A stretch of DNA of 64,000 nt from Streptomyces sp. HM190 (GCF_009857135.1 NZ_CP047318.1:6634001-6698000), one strand, 5' to 3'; shown: positions 1 to 9,088, counted from the first letter of the stretch. Notes: generated from the letters alone by a model not told the origin. Made by a program: numbers and translations.

Positions 1-173
1 CAGGTGACGGCGGTTCCGGCGGCCGCACGCAGCAGCCGCCGGCGGGCGGCGGTGCGGCGGATCGACTCGTAGCGGCCGGGCGGCGGGCCGAGATGCCCGG
101 CGGGCGGGCGCAGGACGACGGCGAGCGGATCGTCCGGCTCGAACTCCGCCCCGTCGTCAGCGTGTGTGATCAA
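1..173 (-). CDS. N-terminus of a gene translationally coupled to the ECF sigma factor (partial)
   Basis: An open frame runs off the left edge. A TTG start at 173-171 overlaps the last five codons of the upstream sigma gene, so the two are probably translationally coupled. The visible 57 residues are charged and proline-rich and end in a run of Arg/Leu/Ala that looks like the approach to a membrane segment. In actinobacteria the gene directly after an ECF sigma factor is often its membrane anti-sigma factor, which would fit. The visible part has no diagnostic motif, so that role is inference from position. The start codon is uncertain. Confidence 0.5.
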   Translation of the reverse strand, partial: MITHADDGAEFEPDDPLAVVLRPPAGHLGPPPGRYESIRRTAARRRLLRAAAGTAVT

Positions 174-684
174 GGCTTCTCCTCAGGTGGGCGCGGAGCA
201 GTTCGCGGGCCGCGTGCAGGTCGGCCTTGACGGTTCCTTCCTTGCGTCCGGTCAGGACGGACACCTCCCGGATCGGCATGTCAGCGTAGTAGTGCAGCAG
301 GATCGGGACGCGCAGTCGCTCCGGCAGCGACTGCACCAGCAGCCGCACCGAGGGGTCGGCCTGCTCCGTGTGATCGCCCGGCGGACGCACCGCCGCCTCG
401 GCCGTGGCCCGGTGCATCGCCCGGCGTTCCCGTTCGAGCTTGCGCCAGTGGTCCCGGACGAGGTTCGCCGCGGTGACATAGAGGAAGCCGTGGGGCTCGG
501 CGACGGACGTCCAGCGGGCCCAGAGCCTGGTGAACGCCTCCGACGCGATCTCGTGGGCCGTCTCGTCGTCGTCGACCAGCCTGCGGCACCAGCCGGCGAG
601 GCGGGGGTAGAGGGCGGCGAACAGTTCGGACGCGGCCTTCTCACGGGACCGTTTCAACGCTCTCCAGGGTCGTGGGCTCGTCAT
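157..684 (-). CDS. ECF (sigma-70 family) RNA polymerase sigma factor
   Basis: A 175-aa protein with the two-domain ECF layout. Region 2 lies at about residues 18-90 (ASELFAALYPRLAGW, then the EIASEAFTRLWARW core). Region 4 lies at about 115-170, with the helix-turn-helix IREVSVLTGRKEGTVKADLH that reads the -35 element. It would direct RNA polymerase to a small regulon. I chose ATG 684; a TTG 33 bases upstream is in frame but has no better ribosome site. The next gene overlaps its end and may encode its anti-sigma factor. The regulated genes cannot be inferred from this window. Confidence 0.85.
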   Translation of the reverse strand: MTSPRPWRALKRSREKAASELFAALYPRLAGWCRRLVDDDETAHEIASEAFTRLWARWTSVAEPHGFLYVTAANLVRDHWRKLERERRAMHRATAEAAVRPPGDHTEQADPSVRLLVQSLPERLRVPILLHYYADMPIREVSVLTGRKEGTVKADLHAARELLRAHLRRSLDHTR

Positions 685-766
685 GCCGTGCGGGCGGTCG
701 TCCGGGAGGAGACACAACCGGCCGCGACAGGGGCCGTACGGGTGGGCGGCGGGGGAGGAGGAACGG

Positions 767-1447
767 TCACCGCGCCCGCTCGCCCCCCTGGCCGGTGGCG
801 CTCAGCGTGGCGAACACGATCACGTTGTCCCGGTACTCCTGGCCGGAGCGAGGGCCACCACAGGTGATGAGACGGAGTTCGGGCCGGTCCGCGTTCCCGT
901 AGACCTCCGCCGCCGGGAAGTCGGACTTGGCGACGGTCCGCAGGCGGTCGACGGTGAACTCCGCCGTCGAGCCGTCGGCCCGGCGCGCGGTGATCCGCGC
1001 GCCGCGCCGCAGCCCTGCGAGCCTGCGGAAGACACCGTCGCCGTAGGCCCCGACGGTGACATGACCCAGGATCACCGAGGGGCCGGTCTCTCCCGGCGTC
1101 GGTGAGTGCCGGTACCAGCCCGCCCGGTCGTGCTCCGTCACCGGCGGCACCTCCACCGTCCCGTCCGCCGCCAGCCCCAGCCCCATGACCGGCGTGTCCA
1201 CCCCGATGGCCGGGATCAGCAGCCTCACCGGCACGGAACGCCCCAGCGGCGACGGCGACGGCGACCCGTCCGAGGACGACGGCCGACGGGACGCGCCCGA
1301 CGACCGGGGGGACGGGGCCGCGCCGGCCGGGGGAGCGCCCGAGTCCCGGCCCCCGGCCCCGCCGCTGCCCTGACAGCCGGCGAGCAGCGAGGCCGCCGCC
1401 ACGGCGACGAGGGAGCGCCGGGAGAGCGCCGCGGTGGACGCAGTCAC
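767..1447 (-). CDS. class F sortase, lipoprotein-type N-terminus
   Basis: A 226-aa sortase. The N-terminus is a lipobox signal (LLAGC, Cys25), followed by a Pro/Ser-rich linker and the sortase barrel from about residue 70. The catalytic triad can be placed: His129 in ILGHV, Cys196 in LITCGG and Arg206 in EYRDN. It would act outside the membrane, cutting a C-terminal sorting motif and attaching the substrate. It starts with GTG and overlaps the stop of the upstream secreted protein by GTGA, which makes that protein its prime substrate candidate. A second class F sortase lies at 34.3 kb. Confidence 0.85.
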   Translation of the reverse strand: MTASTAALSRRSLVAVAAASLLAGCQGSGGAGGRDSGAPPAGAAPSPRSSGASRRPSSSDGSPSPSPLGRSVPVRLLIPAIGVDTPVMGLGLAADGTVEVPPVTEHDRAGWYRHSPTPGETGPSVILGHVTVGAYGDGVFRRLAGLRRGARITARRADGSTAEFTVDRLRTVAKSDFPAAEVYGNADRPELRLITCGGPRSGQEYRDNVIVFATLSATGQGGERAR

Positions 1448-1827
1448 GCCGCGTCGCCCCGGCGGCGCCGGACGAGGACGAGCGCACCGGCCCCGCCGAC
1501 GAGGGCCGCCACGGCGCCCGAGCCGACGAGCACGGCCCCGGTGCCGGAGCCGTCCGCCCCCGGCGCCTCACCGGTGTCGGGGGCCCCGCTCGGCACCACG
1601 GAGACCTGGCTGGGCACCGGGGACGGCTCGGTGACGTTCGCGTCCTCGGTGGGTTCGGCCGTGGCCGACTCGTCGGCGGGCCCGCCGGTGGACGGCCCCG
1701 TGGTGGGTGTGGCGGTCGCCGACCGCGGCGCGGTGGACGGGGCGGTGTCGTCGGCGACGGCGGGCAGGGCGCCCGCCAGGACGGCGGTGCAGGCCAGGGC
1801 CGCGGCACTGAGGACGGTACGGCGCAT
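1444..1827 (-). CDS. secreted sortase-substrate-like protein with PDTG motif
   Basis: A 127-aa protein: signal peptide (MRRTVLSAAALACTAVLAGA, cleavage near ALPAVA), a low-complexity Thr/Pro/Ser stretch, then P-D-T-G at residues 83-86, a Gly/Ala/Val membrane span (about 98-119) and an RRRR tail. That order (motif, hydrophobic span, basic tail) is the layout of sortase substrates. Unusually, 11 residues separate the motif from the span. Its stop overlaps the class F sortase start by GTGA, so the pair is one operon. The Ser/Thr-rich region could be glycosylated. Function beyond surface display is unknown. Confidence 0.7.
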   Translation of the reverse strand: MRRTVLSAAALACTAVLAGALPAVADDTAPSTAPRSATATPTTGPSTGGPADESATAEPTEDANVTEPSPVPSQVSVVPSGAPDTGEAPGADGSGTGAVLVGSGAVAALVGGAGALVLVRRRRGDAA

Positions 1828-2235
1828 GAGTCGCTCTCTCTCGTCGGGCCGCCCGGCCGGTCAACGGGCGGGGCGGCGTTGCGGATCGAGCGGAGAGACG
1901 AGACAGCGGCCGACCCCGTTGTAAAGAGATGGCAAAGCCGGTGTCGTGGGCCGCCGCCGGTACGGCCGCCGCGGCCCGTCGGCGCCGATTCGACCGCGGC
2001 ACCCGCCCCGCGTCGGACGAGGAAGACCGACTCCACGGCCACCACGACGTCCACGCCCCCGCACCACCCGGCGAAGCCGGGCGCCCCCACCCTCCGCCAC
2101 GCTCGGCTCCGCTCGCGCGGGGGACCCGGGAGACCCCCATCGCGGCGGCCCACCACGCGTGGCGGCAGGGCTGGATCCGATCCGGGCCCGAGCACGTGCC
2201 TTCAGCGCACCTCTGCCGTCAGCGCACCCCTGCCG
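1828..2235. other. intergenic, no gene seen (408 bp)
   Basis: This lies between the start of the secreted protein (minus) and the stop of the nitrate reductase fusion (minus). Open frames across it have no coding character. The only AT-richer stretch is about 1917-1935, which may belong to the promoter of the sortase operon. A 13-base direct repeat occurs at the right end (CAGCGCACCYCTGCCGTCAG-like, 2204-2240). Confidence 0.4.
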
Positions 2236-5200
2236 TCAGTACACGTCCCGGACGTACCGCTTCTCGTGCGCCAGCTGCTTCACGTACGCGGCGGCCTCGG
2301 CCTCGCCCAGCCCGCCGTGGGCCACGGCGATGTCCCGCAGCGCCCGGTCGACGTCCTTCGCCATCCGGGAGGCGTCGCCGCAGACGTAGAAGCGTGCGCC
2401 GTCCTGCAGCCAGTGCCACAGTTCGGGGCCGTGCTCGCGCATCCGGTCCTGCACGTACACCTTCGCCCGCTGGTCCCGCGAGAACGCGGTGTCCAGCCGG
2501 TCCAGCACCCCCGCCCGCCGCAGCTCCGCCAGCTCCTCCTCGTAGTAGAAGTCGGTGGCCCGGCGCTGCTCGCCGAAGAACAGCCAGTTGGGCGCCCGGT
2601 GGCCGAGGGCCTGCCGCTCCTGGAGGAAGCCGAGGAAGGGGGCGACCCCGGTGCCCGGACCGACCATGACCATTGGGGTCGTGGCATCGGCCGGCGGCCG
2701 GAAGTGCGGTGACCGCTGCACGAACACCGGCACCTCCCGGCCGGCCTCGCCGTCCGCGAGGAACGGCGAGCAGACCCCGCCGCGCCGCTGCCCGCGCAGG
2801 TTCTCGTACCGCACGACCGACACGGTCAGCGACACCTCGTGCGGGTCGACGAGCGGGCTCGACGAGATGGAGTACAGCCGCGGCTGGAGCCGCCTGAACA
2901 CCCCGGCCCACTCGGCCGCGGAGGCCCGCGCCGCGAACTCGGCGACGACGTCCACGGCCTGCCTGCCCCACGACCACCGGGCGAGCCCGTCCTTGTTGTC
3001 GGGTCGCATCAGCTTCTTCAACTCCCGTTTGTCCCGCGTCCGTTCGGAGACGAAGCGGAGCAGGTCCGGGGTGATCCGGGTGATGTCGAGATGCCGGTGC
3101 AGCGCCTCGGCGAAGGGCACCTCGCCGACACCGGCGACCTCCACGGCGGCCGAGCCGTCCAGACCGGTCACCGCCAGCCACTCCGCGACCAGGCCCGGCG
3201 AGTTGACCGGCCGTACTCCGAGCGCGTCACCGGCCTCGTACGTGAGCCCCGTCCCCTTCGTGTCGAAGGTGAAGCGGCGTACTTCCTTGCCCGCCCCCGG
3301 CAGGCTGAGCAGCCGGTTGCCGACCAGCCGGGCGGGCGCGGGCGCGGGCCTGGCGGACCGGGGGGCCACCGGCACGGTGAGGGGGGCGGCGCCGCGCGCG
3401 GAGAGGGGAGTGGGGCCGGGCGGCGCGAGGGGCGCGGGCTGCGGGCCCGCCTCCGTGAGCCCTTGCGGGGCAGGCGTCCGCGTCCCGCTGCCGAGCGCGG
3501 TGAGCACCTGTCCGAGCCAGGCGTCCGCCGACGGCGCGTAGTCCGGCTCGCAGTCCGTGCGGGGCGCCAGCCGCACCGCGCCCAGCTCGTCGAGCCGGGC
3601 GTCCAGCCGCCGGCCGTGCCCGCAGAAGTCGTCGTACGACGAGTCCCCGAACGCCAGCACCGCGTACCGCACACCGTCCAGTCGCGGCGCCTCCCGGTCC
3701 GCGAGCGCCTCCCAGAAGCCGGAGCCGTTGTCGGGCGCGTCCCCGTCGCCGAAGGTGCTCGTGATGAGCAGCAGGTCCGCGCCGCGCGGCAGTTCGCCCG
3801 GGGCGGCCTCGTCCATGCCGACCAGCGTCGCCCGGTGTCCCGCCGCGCCCAGGTGCTCGGCGGCGGCCACCGCGAACTCCTCCGCGGTGCCCGTCTGCGA
3901 GGCCCACAGCACCACGACGTCCCGCCCCGCCGTCCCGGCCGCCGGGTCGGCCACGGGCGCCGCCGACCGCGAGTACATCCCGGCCAGTACCCCGTTCACC
4001 CACAGCGCGTGCTCGGGGCTGAACGGCGCGTCCGGCGGCAGCACGGGCACCCCGGTGACGCCGGACGCGAGCCCGGCGAGGAAGCCGGTGAGGTAATGGC
4101 GTTCGCGGGCGGAGAGCACGGGCGGGGGAGCGGGCGCGAGACCGAAGGCGTCGGCGCCGGGCGCGACCGCGGTCGGGACGAGCGCCTCGACCGCCCCGCC
4201 CCGGCCGTGACCCTGGCCCGTACGAGCCTCGACCGCGTCGGCCGCGACCGGCTGGGTCCCGGTCGGCGCCGGCGCGGGGGCCGCCACCTTCGTCAGACCC
4301 ACCGCGCACACCTTCAACTCCGGCTGGAACGACAGCGGGTCCACCGCGTCGCTGGTCACCGCGTTGATGCTCAGGTACTCCCCGAACAGGTCGTTCCAGT
4401 GGAACGGCGCGAACAGGCACCCCGGCCGCACCCGGTCCGTCACGACCACCGGCAGCACGGCCCGCCCCCGCCGCGAGGCGACCTCGACGAAGTCGCCGTC
4501 GGCGAGTTCCAGCGCCTCGGCGTCCTGCGGGTGCACCTCCACGAACGGCCCGGGGTTCAGCCGGTTGAGCTTGGCGACCCTGCCCGTCTTCGTCAGCGTG
4601 TGCCACTGGTGCTGCAGCCGTCCGGTGTTGAGCACGAACGGGAAGTCGTCGTCCGGCAGTTCGGCGGGCTCCAGGTGCGGCCGCGCGTGGAACACGGCAC
4701 GCCCGCTCGCGGTGGGGAACCTCAGCCCGCCGTCCGTGTCCACGTACCGGACCGGGTTCCGCGCCGGCCCGGTCTCCTCCGCGGCCGGCCACTGCACCGA
4801 CGTCGACCGCAGCCGCTCGTACGTCACCCCCCGCAGGTCCCACCCGGTCTTCGGGTTCCACGCCTGCTTGATCTCCTCGAAGACCTGCTCGGCGCTGTCG
4901 TACGAGAAGCCCTTCTCGAAGCCCATCTCCCGCGCGACGGCGGCGATGATGCGCCAGTCCGCCATCGCCTCGCCCGGAGGGTCGGCGGCCGCGGACGCCA
5001 GCGTCAGGTTCCGCTCGCTGTTGACGAGGACGCCCTCGGCCTCGGTCCACAGGGCCCCGGGCAGCACGACGTCGGCGTACGCGTTGGTCTCGGTGTCGGC
5101 GAACACGTCCTGCGTGACGACGAACTCCGCGGCCTCCAGCCCCTCGATCACCGTCTTCCGGTTGGCCACGGAGGCGACGGGGTTGGTGCAGATGATCCAG

Positions 5201-6432
5201 CACGCCTTGATCTCGCCGTCGGCCATCCTCCGGAACATCTCGACGGTGCCCTTGCCGAAACCGTCCGGGCGCAGCGTGTCGGGCGCCAGCCCCCACAGTT
5301 CCTCGACGAACGCCCGCTCCTCGTCCACGAGCACCGACCGCTGGCCCGGCAGCCCCGGGCCCATGTAGCCCATCTCGCGCCCGCCCATGGCGTTGGGCTG
5401 CCCGGTCAGCGAGAACGGTCCGCTGCCCGGCCGGCAGATGGCGCCGGTCGCCAGATGCAGATTGACGAGGGCGTTGGTGTTCCAGGTGCCGTGCGTGGAC
5501 TGGTTCAGCCCCATGGTCCAGCAGCTCGTCCACTCGGCGGCCTCGCCGATCAGCCGCGCGGCCCGCCGTATGTCCTCGGCGGCGAGCCCGGTGACGGAGG
5601 CGACGGCGTCCGGCGCGTAGTCGGCGAGGAAGCCGGGCATCGCCTCCCAGCCCTCGGTGTGGGCGGCGATGAACTCGGGATCGGTGTGCCCGTCCGCGTG
5701 CAGCAGGTGCAGCAGCCCGTTGAGCAGCGCGAGGTCCGTGCCCGGACGTATCTGCAGGAAGAGATCGGCCTTCTCGGCGGTCGCCGTGCGCCGCGGGTCG
5801 ACGACGATCAGCTTCGCGCCCGCCCTGACCCGGTCCATCATCCGCAGGAAGAGGATGGGGTGGCAGTCGGCCATGTTCGAGCCGATCACCAGGAAGACGT
5901 CCGCCTTGTCGAGGTCGTCGTACGAGCCGGGCGGCCCGTCGGCGCCGAGCGACAGCTTGTATCCGGTGCCGGCGCTCGCCATGCACAGCCGGGAGTTCGA
6001 CTCGATCTGGTTGGTGCGGATGAAGCCCTTGGCCAGCTTGTTCGCCAGGTACTGCGCCTCCAGGCTCATCTGGCCGGACACATAGAACGCGAACGCGTCC
6101 GGCCCGTGCTCGTCGATGATCGAGCGCAGCCGCCGGGCCGTCGCCGAGAGGGCGTCCGCCACCGGCACGGGCACCGGTTCGTCCCCCCGGTCGTCCCGCA
6201 CGAGGGCCGTGGTGAGCCGGCCGGGAGCGGCCAGCAGGTCGGCGGTCGTCGCGCCCTTGGTGCACAGCCGGCCACGGTTCGCCGGGTGGGACCTGTCGCC
6301 GGTCGCCCTCAGGACCGTGCGCCGCCCGTCGGGACCCGTCCCGACGTCCAGGAGCATGCCGCAGCCGACACCGCAGTACGAGCACACGGTCCGCACCTGG
6401 GTGGTGGTGCTCTGCGGGCCCTGTGCGGCCAC
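2236..6432 (-). CDS. fused assimilatory nitrate reductase and sulfite-reductase-type flavoprotein
   Basis: A 1398-aa cytoplasmic protein carrying both the catalytic and the electron-input module of nitrate reduction. The N-terminus has the 4Fe-4S motif CSYCGVGCG (residues 17-25), with the fourth Cys in LCTKGATT near 57. The molybdopterin domain follows to about 560 and the MGD-binding beta-barrel spans about 590-710. A Pro/Ala-rich linker leads to a flavodoxin-like FMN domain from about 836 (WASQTGTAEEF), then a CysJ/P450-reductase FAD domain (RLYSISSSP near 1184) and an NADPH domain (MVGPGTGVAPFLGF near 1254), ending in an aromatic Tyr as in this family. It predicts direct NAD(P)H to FAD to FMN to FeS to Mo electron flow. 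No nitrite reductase or transporter is next to it. Confidence 0.9.
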   Translation of the reverse strand: MAAQGPQSTTTQVRTVCSYCGVGCGMLLDVGTGPDGRRTVLRATGDRSHPANRGRLCTKGATTADLLAAPGRLTTALVRDDRGDEPVPVPVADALSATARRLRSIIDEHGPDAFAFYVSGQMSLEAQYLANKLAKGFIRTNQIESNSRLCMASAGTGYKLSLGADGPPGSYDDLDKADVFLVIGSNMADCHPILFLRMMDRVRAGAKLIVVDPRRTATAEKADLFLQIRPGTDLALLNGLLHLLHADGHTDPEFIAAHTEGWEAMPGFLADYAPDAVASVTGLAAEDIRRAARLIGEAAEWTSCWTMGLNQSTHGTWNTNALVNLHLATGAICRPGSGPFSLTGQPNAMGGREMGYMGPGLPGQRSVLVDEERAFVEELWGLAPDTLRPDGFGKGTVEMFRRMADGEIKACWIICTNPVASVANRKTVIEGLEAAEFVVTQDVFADTETNAYADVVLPGALWTEAEGVLVNSERNLTLASAAADPPGEAMADWRIIAAVAREMGFEKGFSYDSAEQVFEEIKQAWNPKTGWDLRGVTYERLRSTSVQWPAAEETGPARNPVRYVDTDGGLRFPTASGRAVFHARPHLEPAELPDDDFPFVLNTGRLQHQWHTLTKTGRVAKLNRLNPGPFVEVHPQDAEALELADGDFVEVASRRGRAVLPVVVTDRVRPGCLFAPFHWNDLFGEYLSINAVTSDAVDPLSFQPELKVCAVGLTKVAAPAPAPTGTQPVAADAVEARTGQGHGRGGAVEALVPTAVAPGADAFGLAPAPPPVLSARERHYLTGFLAGLASGVTGVPVLPPDAPFSPEHALWVNGVLAGMYSRSAAPVADPAAGTAGRDVVVLWASQTGTAEEFAVAAAEHLGAAGHRATLVGMDEAAPGELPRGADLLLITSTFGDGDAPDNGSGFWEALADREAPRLDGVRYAVLAFGDSSYDDFCGHGRRLDARLDELGAVRLAPRTDCEPDYAPSADAWLGQVLTALGSGTRTPAPQGLTEAGPQPAPLAPPGPTPLSARGAAPLTVPVAPRSARPAPAPARLVGNRLLSLPGAGKEVRRFTFDTKGTGLTYEAGDALGVRPVNSPGLVAEWLAVTGLDGSAAVEVAGVGEVPFAEALHRHLDITRITPDLLRFVSERTRDKRELKKLMRPDNKDGLARWSWGRQAVDVVAEFAARASAAEWAGVFRRLQPRLYSISSSPLVDPHEVSLTVSVVRYENLRGQRRGGVCSPFLADGEAGREVPVFVQRSPHFRPPADATTPMVMVGPGTGVAPFLGFLQERQALGHRAPNWLFFGEQRRATDFYYEEELAELRRAGVLDRLDTAFSRDQRAKVYVQDRMREHGPELWHWLQDGARFYVCGDASRMAKDVDRALRDIAVAHGGLGEAEAAAYVKQLAHEKRYVRDVY

Positions 6433-6828
6433 GGGCGGCCCCTCTCTGTCGGCGTGCGGGGTGTCCGGTCACCGCTCGGTACGGCGGTCGGACTGCTTCC
6501 GCTCAGCGTCCTGGTGGCCGCCGGGCAGGCTCGATCGTACGAATTGCCCGTTACGCCGATGTCACATGACCCGATCATGAGGGGTTACGGCCGCCACACA
6601 GCGCCCCGCGCGAGGGTGTGAGGCCGGGCCCCGGCCGAGGGGCCGACGGGGCCGCCGCGGCTGCCCTGACAGCCCGTTCGTCCACCTTCCCTGGGGGCGG
6701 TCCCGCGGCCTGTCCTGCGGCCCGTTCCACGGCCCGCTCGGCGGTACGTGTCGTTGTTGGGCCGATCGGGTGACCATGCGTAAGAATTGGTCGATGCAGT
6801 CAATCAGTGCGAGCCAGGGGGAAGGCCG
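6433..6828. other. divergent promoter region of nitrate reductase and sepF-like gene
   Basis: 396 bp without a gene. The nitrate-reductase side (6530-6600) is AT-richer and carries three GTnAC half-sites, listed separately. The sepF side has GTAAGAATT near 6780-6789, which could serve as a -10 region. The GC-rich middle (6600-6760) shows nothing I can assign. Confidence 0.4.
6550..6588. promoter_or_regulatory. candidate GlnR-type half-sites upstream of nitrate reductase
   Basis: Three GTnAC pentamers lie in the same orientation: GTTAC 6550-6554, GTCAC 6561-6565 and GTTAC 6584-6588. The first two are 11 bp apart, one helical turn, and the third is 23 bp further. Streptomyces GlnR boxes use gTnAC alternating with GaAAC at 11-bp spacing, and GlnR is known to control assimilatory nitrate reduction. 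The GaAAC half is not clear here, so this is a tentative call. Confidence 0.35.
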
Positions 6829-7227
6829 GTGAACAGGGTGAACAGCCACGATGTCACCGACGAACAGTGGGAGGGGCTCGCACAGGTCGTGCCGCTGCGG
6901 GGCCGGGACGCCTGGCCGTCCGCGGTCGACCACCGGACCATTCCGGAGGCCGAGACGGAGGCCCGGCGCCGTTTCGTCGTCCTCCGCGTCAATGTCTTCG
7001 CCGATGCCCGTGACGTCGCCGAGACGCTCATGTCGGGCATCCCCGTCCTCCTCGACCTCTCCGGCGCGGAGACCGAGGTGGCCAAGCGCGTCCTCGACTT
7101 CAGCACCGGCGTCGTGTTCGGCCTCGCCAGCGGAATGCACCGCGTCGACCGCAACGTGTTCCTCCTCACGCCCCACGGGACGGAAGTCCGGGGCCTGATG
7201 GAGAACGCCGGCGTCCCCGGCGTCTGA
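6829..7227 (+). CDS. SepF-family cell division protein (paralogue)
   Basis: A 132-aa protein of the SepF family, which in Gram-positives anchors and bundles FtsZ at the septum. The conserved core is present: RRFVVLRVNVFADARDVAE, then SGIPVLLDLSG, then VLDFSTGVVFGLASGMHRVD, ending NVFLLTP. A short variable N-terminus replaces the long linker and amphipathic helix of the main SepF, so this is probably one of the accessory SepF-like proteins of Streptomyces. I chose GTG 6829 because GGGGGAAGG lies just upstream; in-frame codons further 5' lack a ribosome site. No division genes are adjacent. Confidence 0.8.
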   Translation: MNRVNSHDVTDEQWEGLAQVVPLRGRDAWPSAVDHRTIPEAETEARRRFVVLRVNVFADARDVAETLMSGIPVLLDLSGAETEVAKRVLDFSTGVVFGLASGMHRVDRNVFLLTPHGTEVRGLMENAGVPGV

Positions 7228-7849
7228 CCCCTGTCCCACGCCGGCCCGGAGCCCCGGCACCCGCCCGGTGCTCCGAGCCGGCCCCAGGTGCTGGTGCCGC
7301 GACGGGCAACGTTCGCCCCGGCGCGACGCCCGGCACGCACTCTCGCCGCACCGGGCACAAGCCCGAGTACATCCCGTACGAGGACGTGCGCCCGGCACGC
7401 CGGGAGCACGCACCGGACGCCGCTCCTCGACGGGCAAACGTCACCTGCCGCGGCACTGGGAAGCGGCCCGGCGCGCGGTGCGTCGGGTGCCCGGCGGCGA
7501 GTACCCGCGGCGGTGCCCCACCGGCCGAGAGGTGAACCGCCTCGCGTCCCTTCCCGTCGGCCTTGCCGAACTCCGCCCCGGCCCTCGCCCGGCTCGCGGT
7601 ACCGGTGTGCCGGAACCCGGAGAGCGCGCCCCCACGGCCTGCCGGCGCCCCGGCGCCCCTCCGCATCCAGCACAGGCATCCCCCGCCCCCCGGCGCTCGC
7701 CGGACCCGCCTCCCGGCGCTCGCCGAACCTGCCATCCGGCGCTCTCCGTGCCCCAAGGCGCGCCCCCGCATAGAAAGCGCTCCCTCGAACGTAGGAAGAT
7801 CCGCGAGGTGGAACGGTTCGTCTGACGTGGGTGTCTCTACGGTCCGCAT
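7228..7849. other. intergenic, no gene seen (622 bp)
   Basis: Very GC-rich. Long open frames exist on both strands, but their translations are Arg/Pro/Ala-rich with no recognisable family. It holds a short tandem repeat at 7690-7752. The last 80 bases before the ATPase are AT-richer (GTAGGAAGATCC near 7790) and probably contain its promoter. Confidence 0.4.
7690..7752. repeat. 23-bp tandem repeat, 2.7 copies
   Basis: The unit CCGGCGCTCGCCGGACCC plus five bases starts at 7690, 7713 and 7736. Copies 1 and 2 differ at three or four positions and the third is partial. It lies in non-coding DNA. Confidence 0.6.
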
Positions 7850-9088
7850 ATGACCGTGTCACCCCCGTCGCCGGTGCGGTCCGGCACCGACGCCGCCGTC
7901 CGTCCGGAGCGGCCGAGCATCACCGAACTGCGGCTCTCCGCCTACGCCGGACACCGCGGCGCCGCCGTCCCGCTCGGCCCGCTCACCCTGCTCGTGGGGC
8001 CCAGCGGCAGCGGCAAGACGACGGCGCTCAGGGCGTACGAGGCGCTCGCCCGGCTCGGCGGCGGCGCCCCCCTCGACGAGGCGTTCCCCGATCCGCACGG
8101 CTGTGTGCCCGAGCGGGCCCGCCCGGACGCCCAGCGCCGCCGCGGCTTCCGCGTCGGCTGCACCGCCGACGGCCCCGAAGGCCCCATCCGGCTCGACGTC
8201 GCCGTCCAGGCCGAACCCGAACTCCGCATCGCCGGCGAACGGTTGACCTCCGGCGGGCTGACCCTCCTGGAGACAGCGCTGGTCGACCCGGGCCGCCCCG
8301 TCGTCCAGGCCGCCTGGCACACCGCGGGCGCCTCCCCGGTCACCCGCGGCCCCCTGCCCGACGACCGCCTCGGCACCGCCCTGCTCCCCCTGCGCGTCGC
8401 CGGCAAGACCGACGGCCAGCGCCGCGTCCTCGCCGCCGCCGAGCAGATGGTCGTCGCCCTCCGCTCGGTCTTCGCCTGCGACCCCCGCCCCCGCCGCATG
8501 CGCGACGCCGTACCGCTCGGCTCCGGGCGCCTCCTGCGCGGCTGCGACAACCTCGCCGACGTGCTGTGGCGCACCCGCACGGAGTGCGGCCGACGCCACG
8601 CGCAACTGGTCGCGGCGGTCCGCGACGGCTGTGCGGGGCCGATCGCCGACCTCGTCGCCGAACCCGCCCCGGGCGGAAACGGGTTCGGCGACGCACCCGG
8701 AGCCTGCCACGGGCGCGGTACCGGCCCCGGCCTGGTGCGGGCGGTGCTCGACCGCGGTGACGGCGTACGGACGCCCCTCGCCCTGCTGGGCGACGGCGAA
8801 CTGCGGTATCTCGCCCTGGCCCTCGTGCTGTTCACCGGCCCCGGCGTCCTGGAGGTCGACCCGGCCGCCGAGGTGCCGGCGGCGCTCCAGACCCTGACCG
8901 TCCTCGCCGACGGCCTCGACCGCTGCCTCGATCCCCGCCAGTGCGCCCAACTCCTAAGCGTGGCGGCCCGCATGGGCGAGCGCGGTCACATCCGGCTCGT
9001 GGGCGCGGTGAGCGACGCGTCATGCGCCGACGGGGTCCCCGGGGCGACGGTGGTACACCTGGACCGTGAAAGATCCTCAAGCCCCTGA
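7850..9088 (+). CDS. AAA-family ATPase (SMC/RecF-like P-loop)
   Basis: A 412-aa protein with Walker A GPSGSGKTT at about residues 47-55, directly after a short beta-rich start, as in ABC/SMC-like AAA ATPases that protect or sense DNA ends. A C-terminal LLGDGELRYLALALVL stretch occupies the place of the signature motif and Walker B, followed by a region resembling the usual D-loop/H-loop. Much of the middle is unique. The gene overlaps the MazG-like gene by 23 bases, so the products are probably made together. The role is unknown; nucleotide or DNA quality control would fit the partner but is inference. Confidence 0.6.
   Translation: MTVSPPSPVRSGTDAAVRPERPSITELRLSAYAGHRGAAVPLGPLTLLVGPSGSGKTTALRAYEALARLGGGAPLDEAFPDPHGCVPERARPDAQRRRGFRVGCTADGPEGPIRLDVAVQAEPELRIAGERLTSGGLTLLETALVDPGRPVVQAAWHTAGASPVTRGPLPDDRLGTALLPLRVAGKTDGQRRVLAAAEQMVVALRSVFACDPRPRRMRDAVPLGSGRLLRGCDNLADVLWRTRTECGRRHAQLVAAVRDGCAGPIADLVAEPAPGGNGFGDAPGACHGRGTGPGLVRAVLDRGDGVRTPLALLGDGELRYLALALVLFTGPGVLEVDPAAEVPAALQTLTVLADGLDRCLDPRQCAQLLSVAARMGERGHIRLVGAVSDASCADGVPGATVVHLDRERSSSP

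Noticed and set aside
7166..7849. 227-aa minus-strand ORF in the sepF-ATPase gap
   Set aside because: Arg/Gly/Pro-rich, overlaps sepF coding sequence, no motif or ribosome site.
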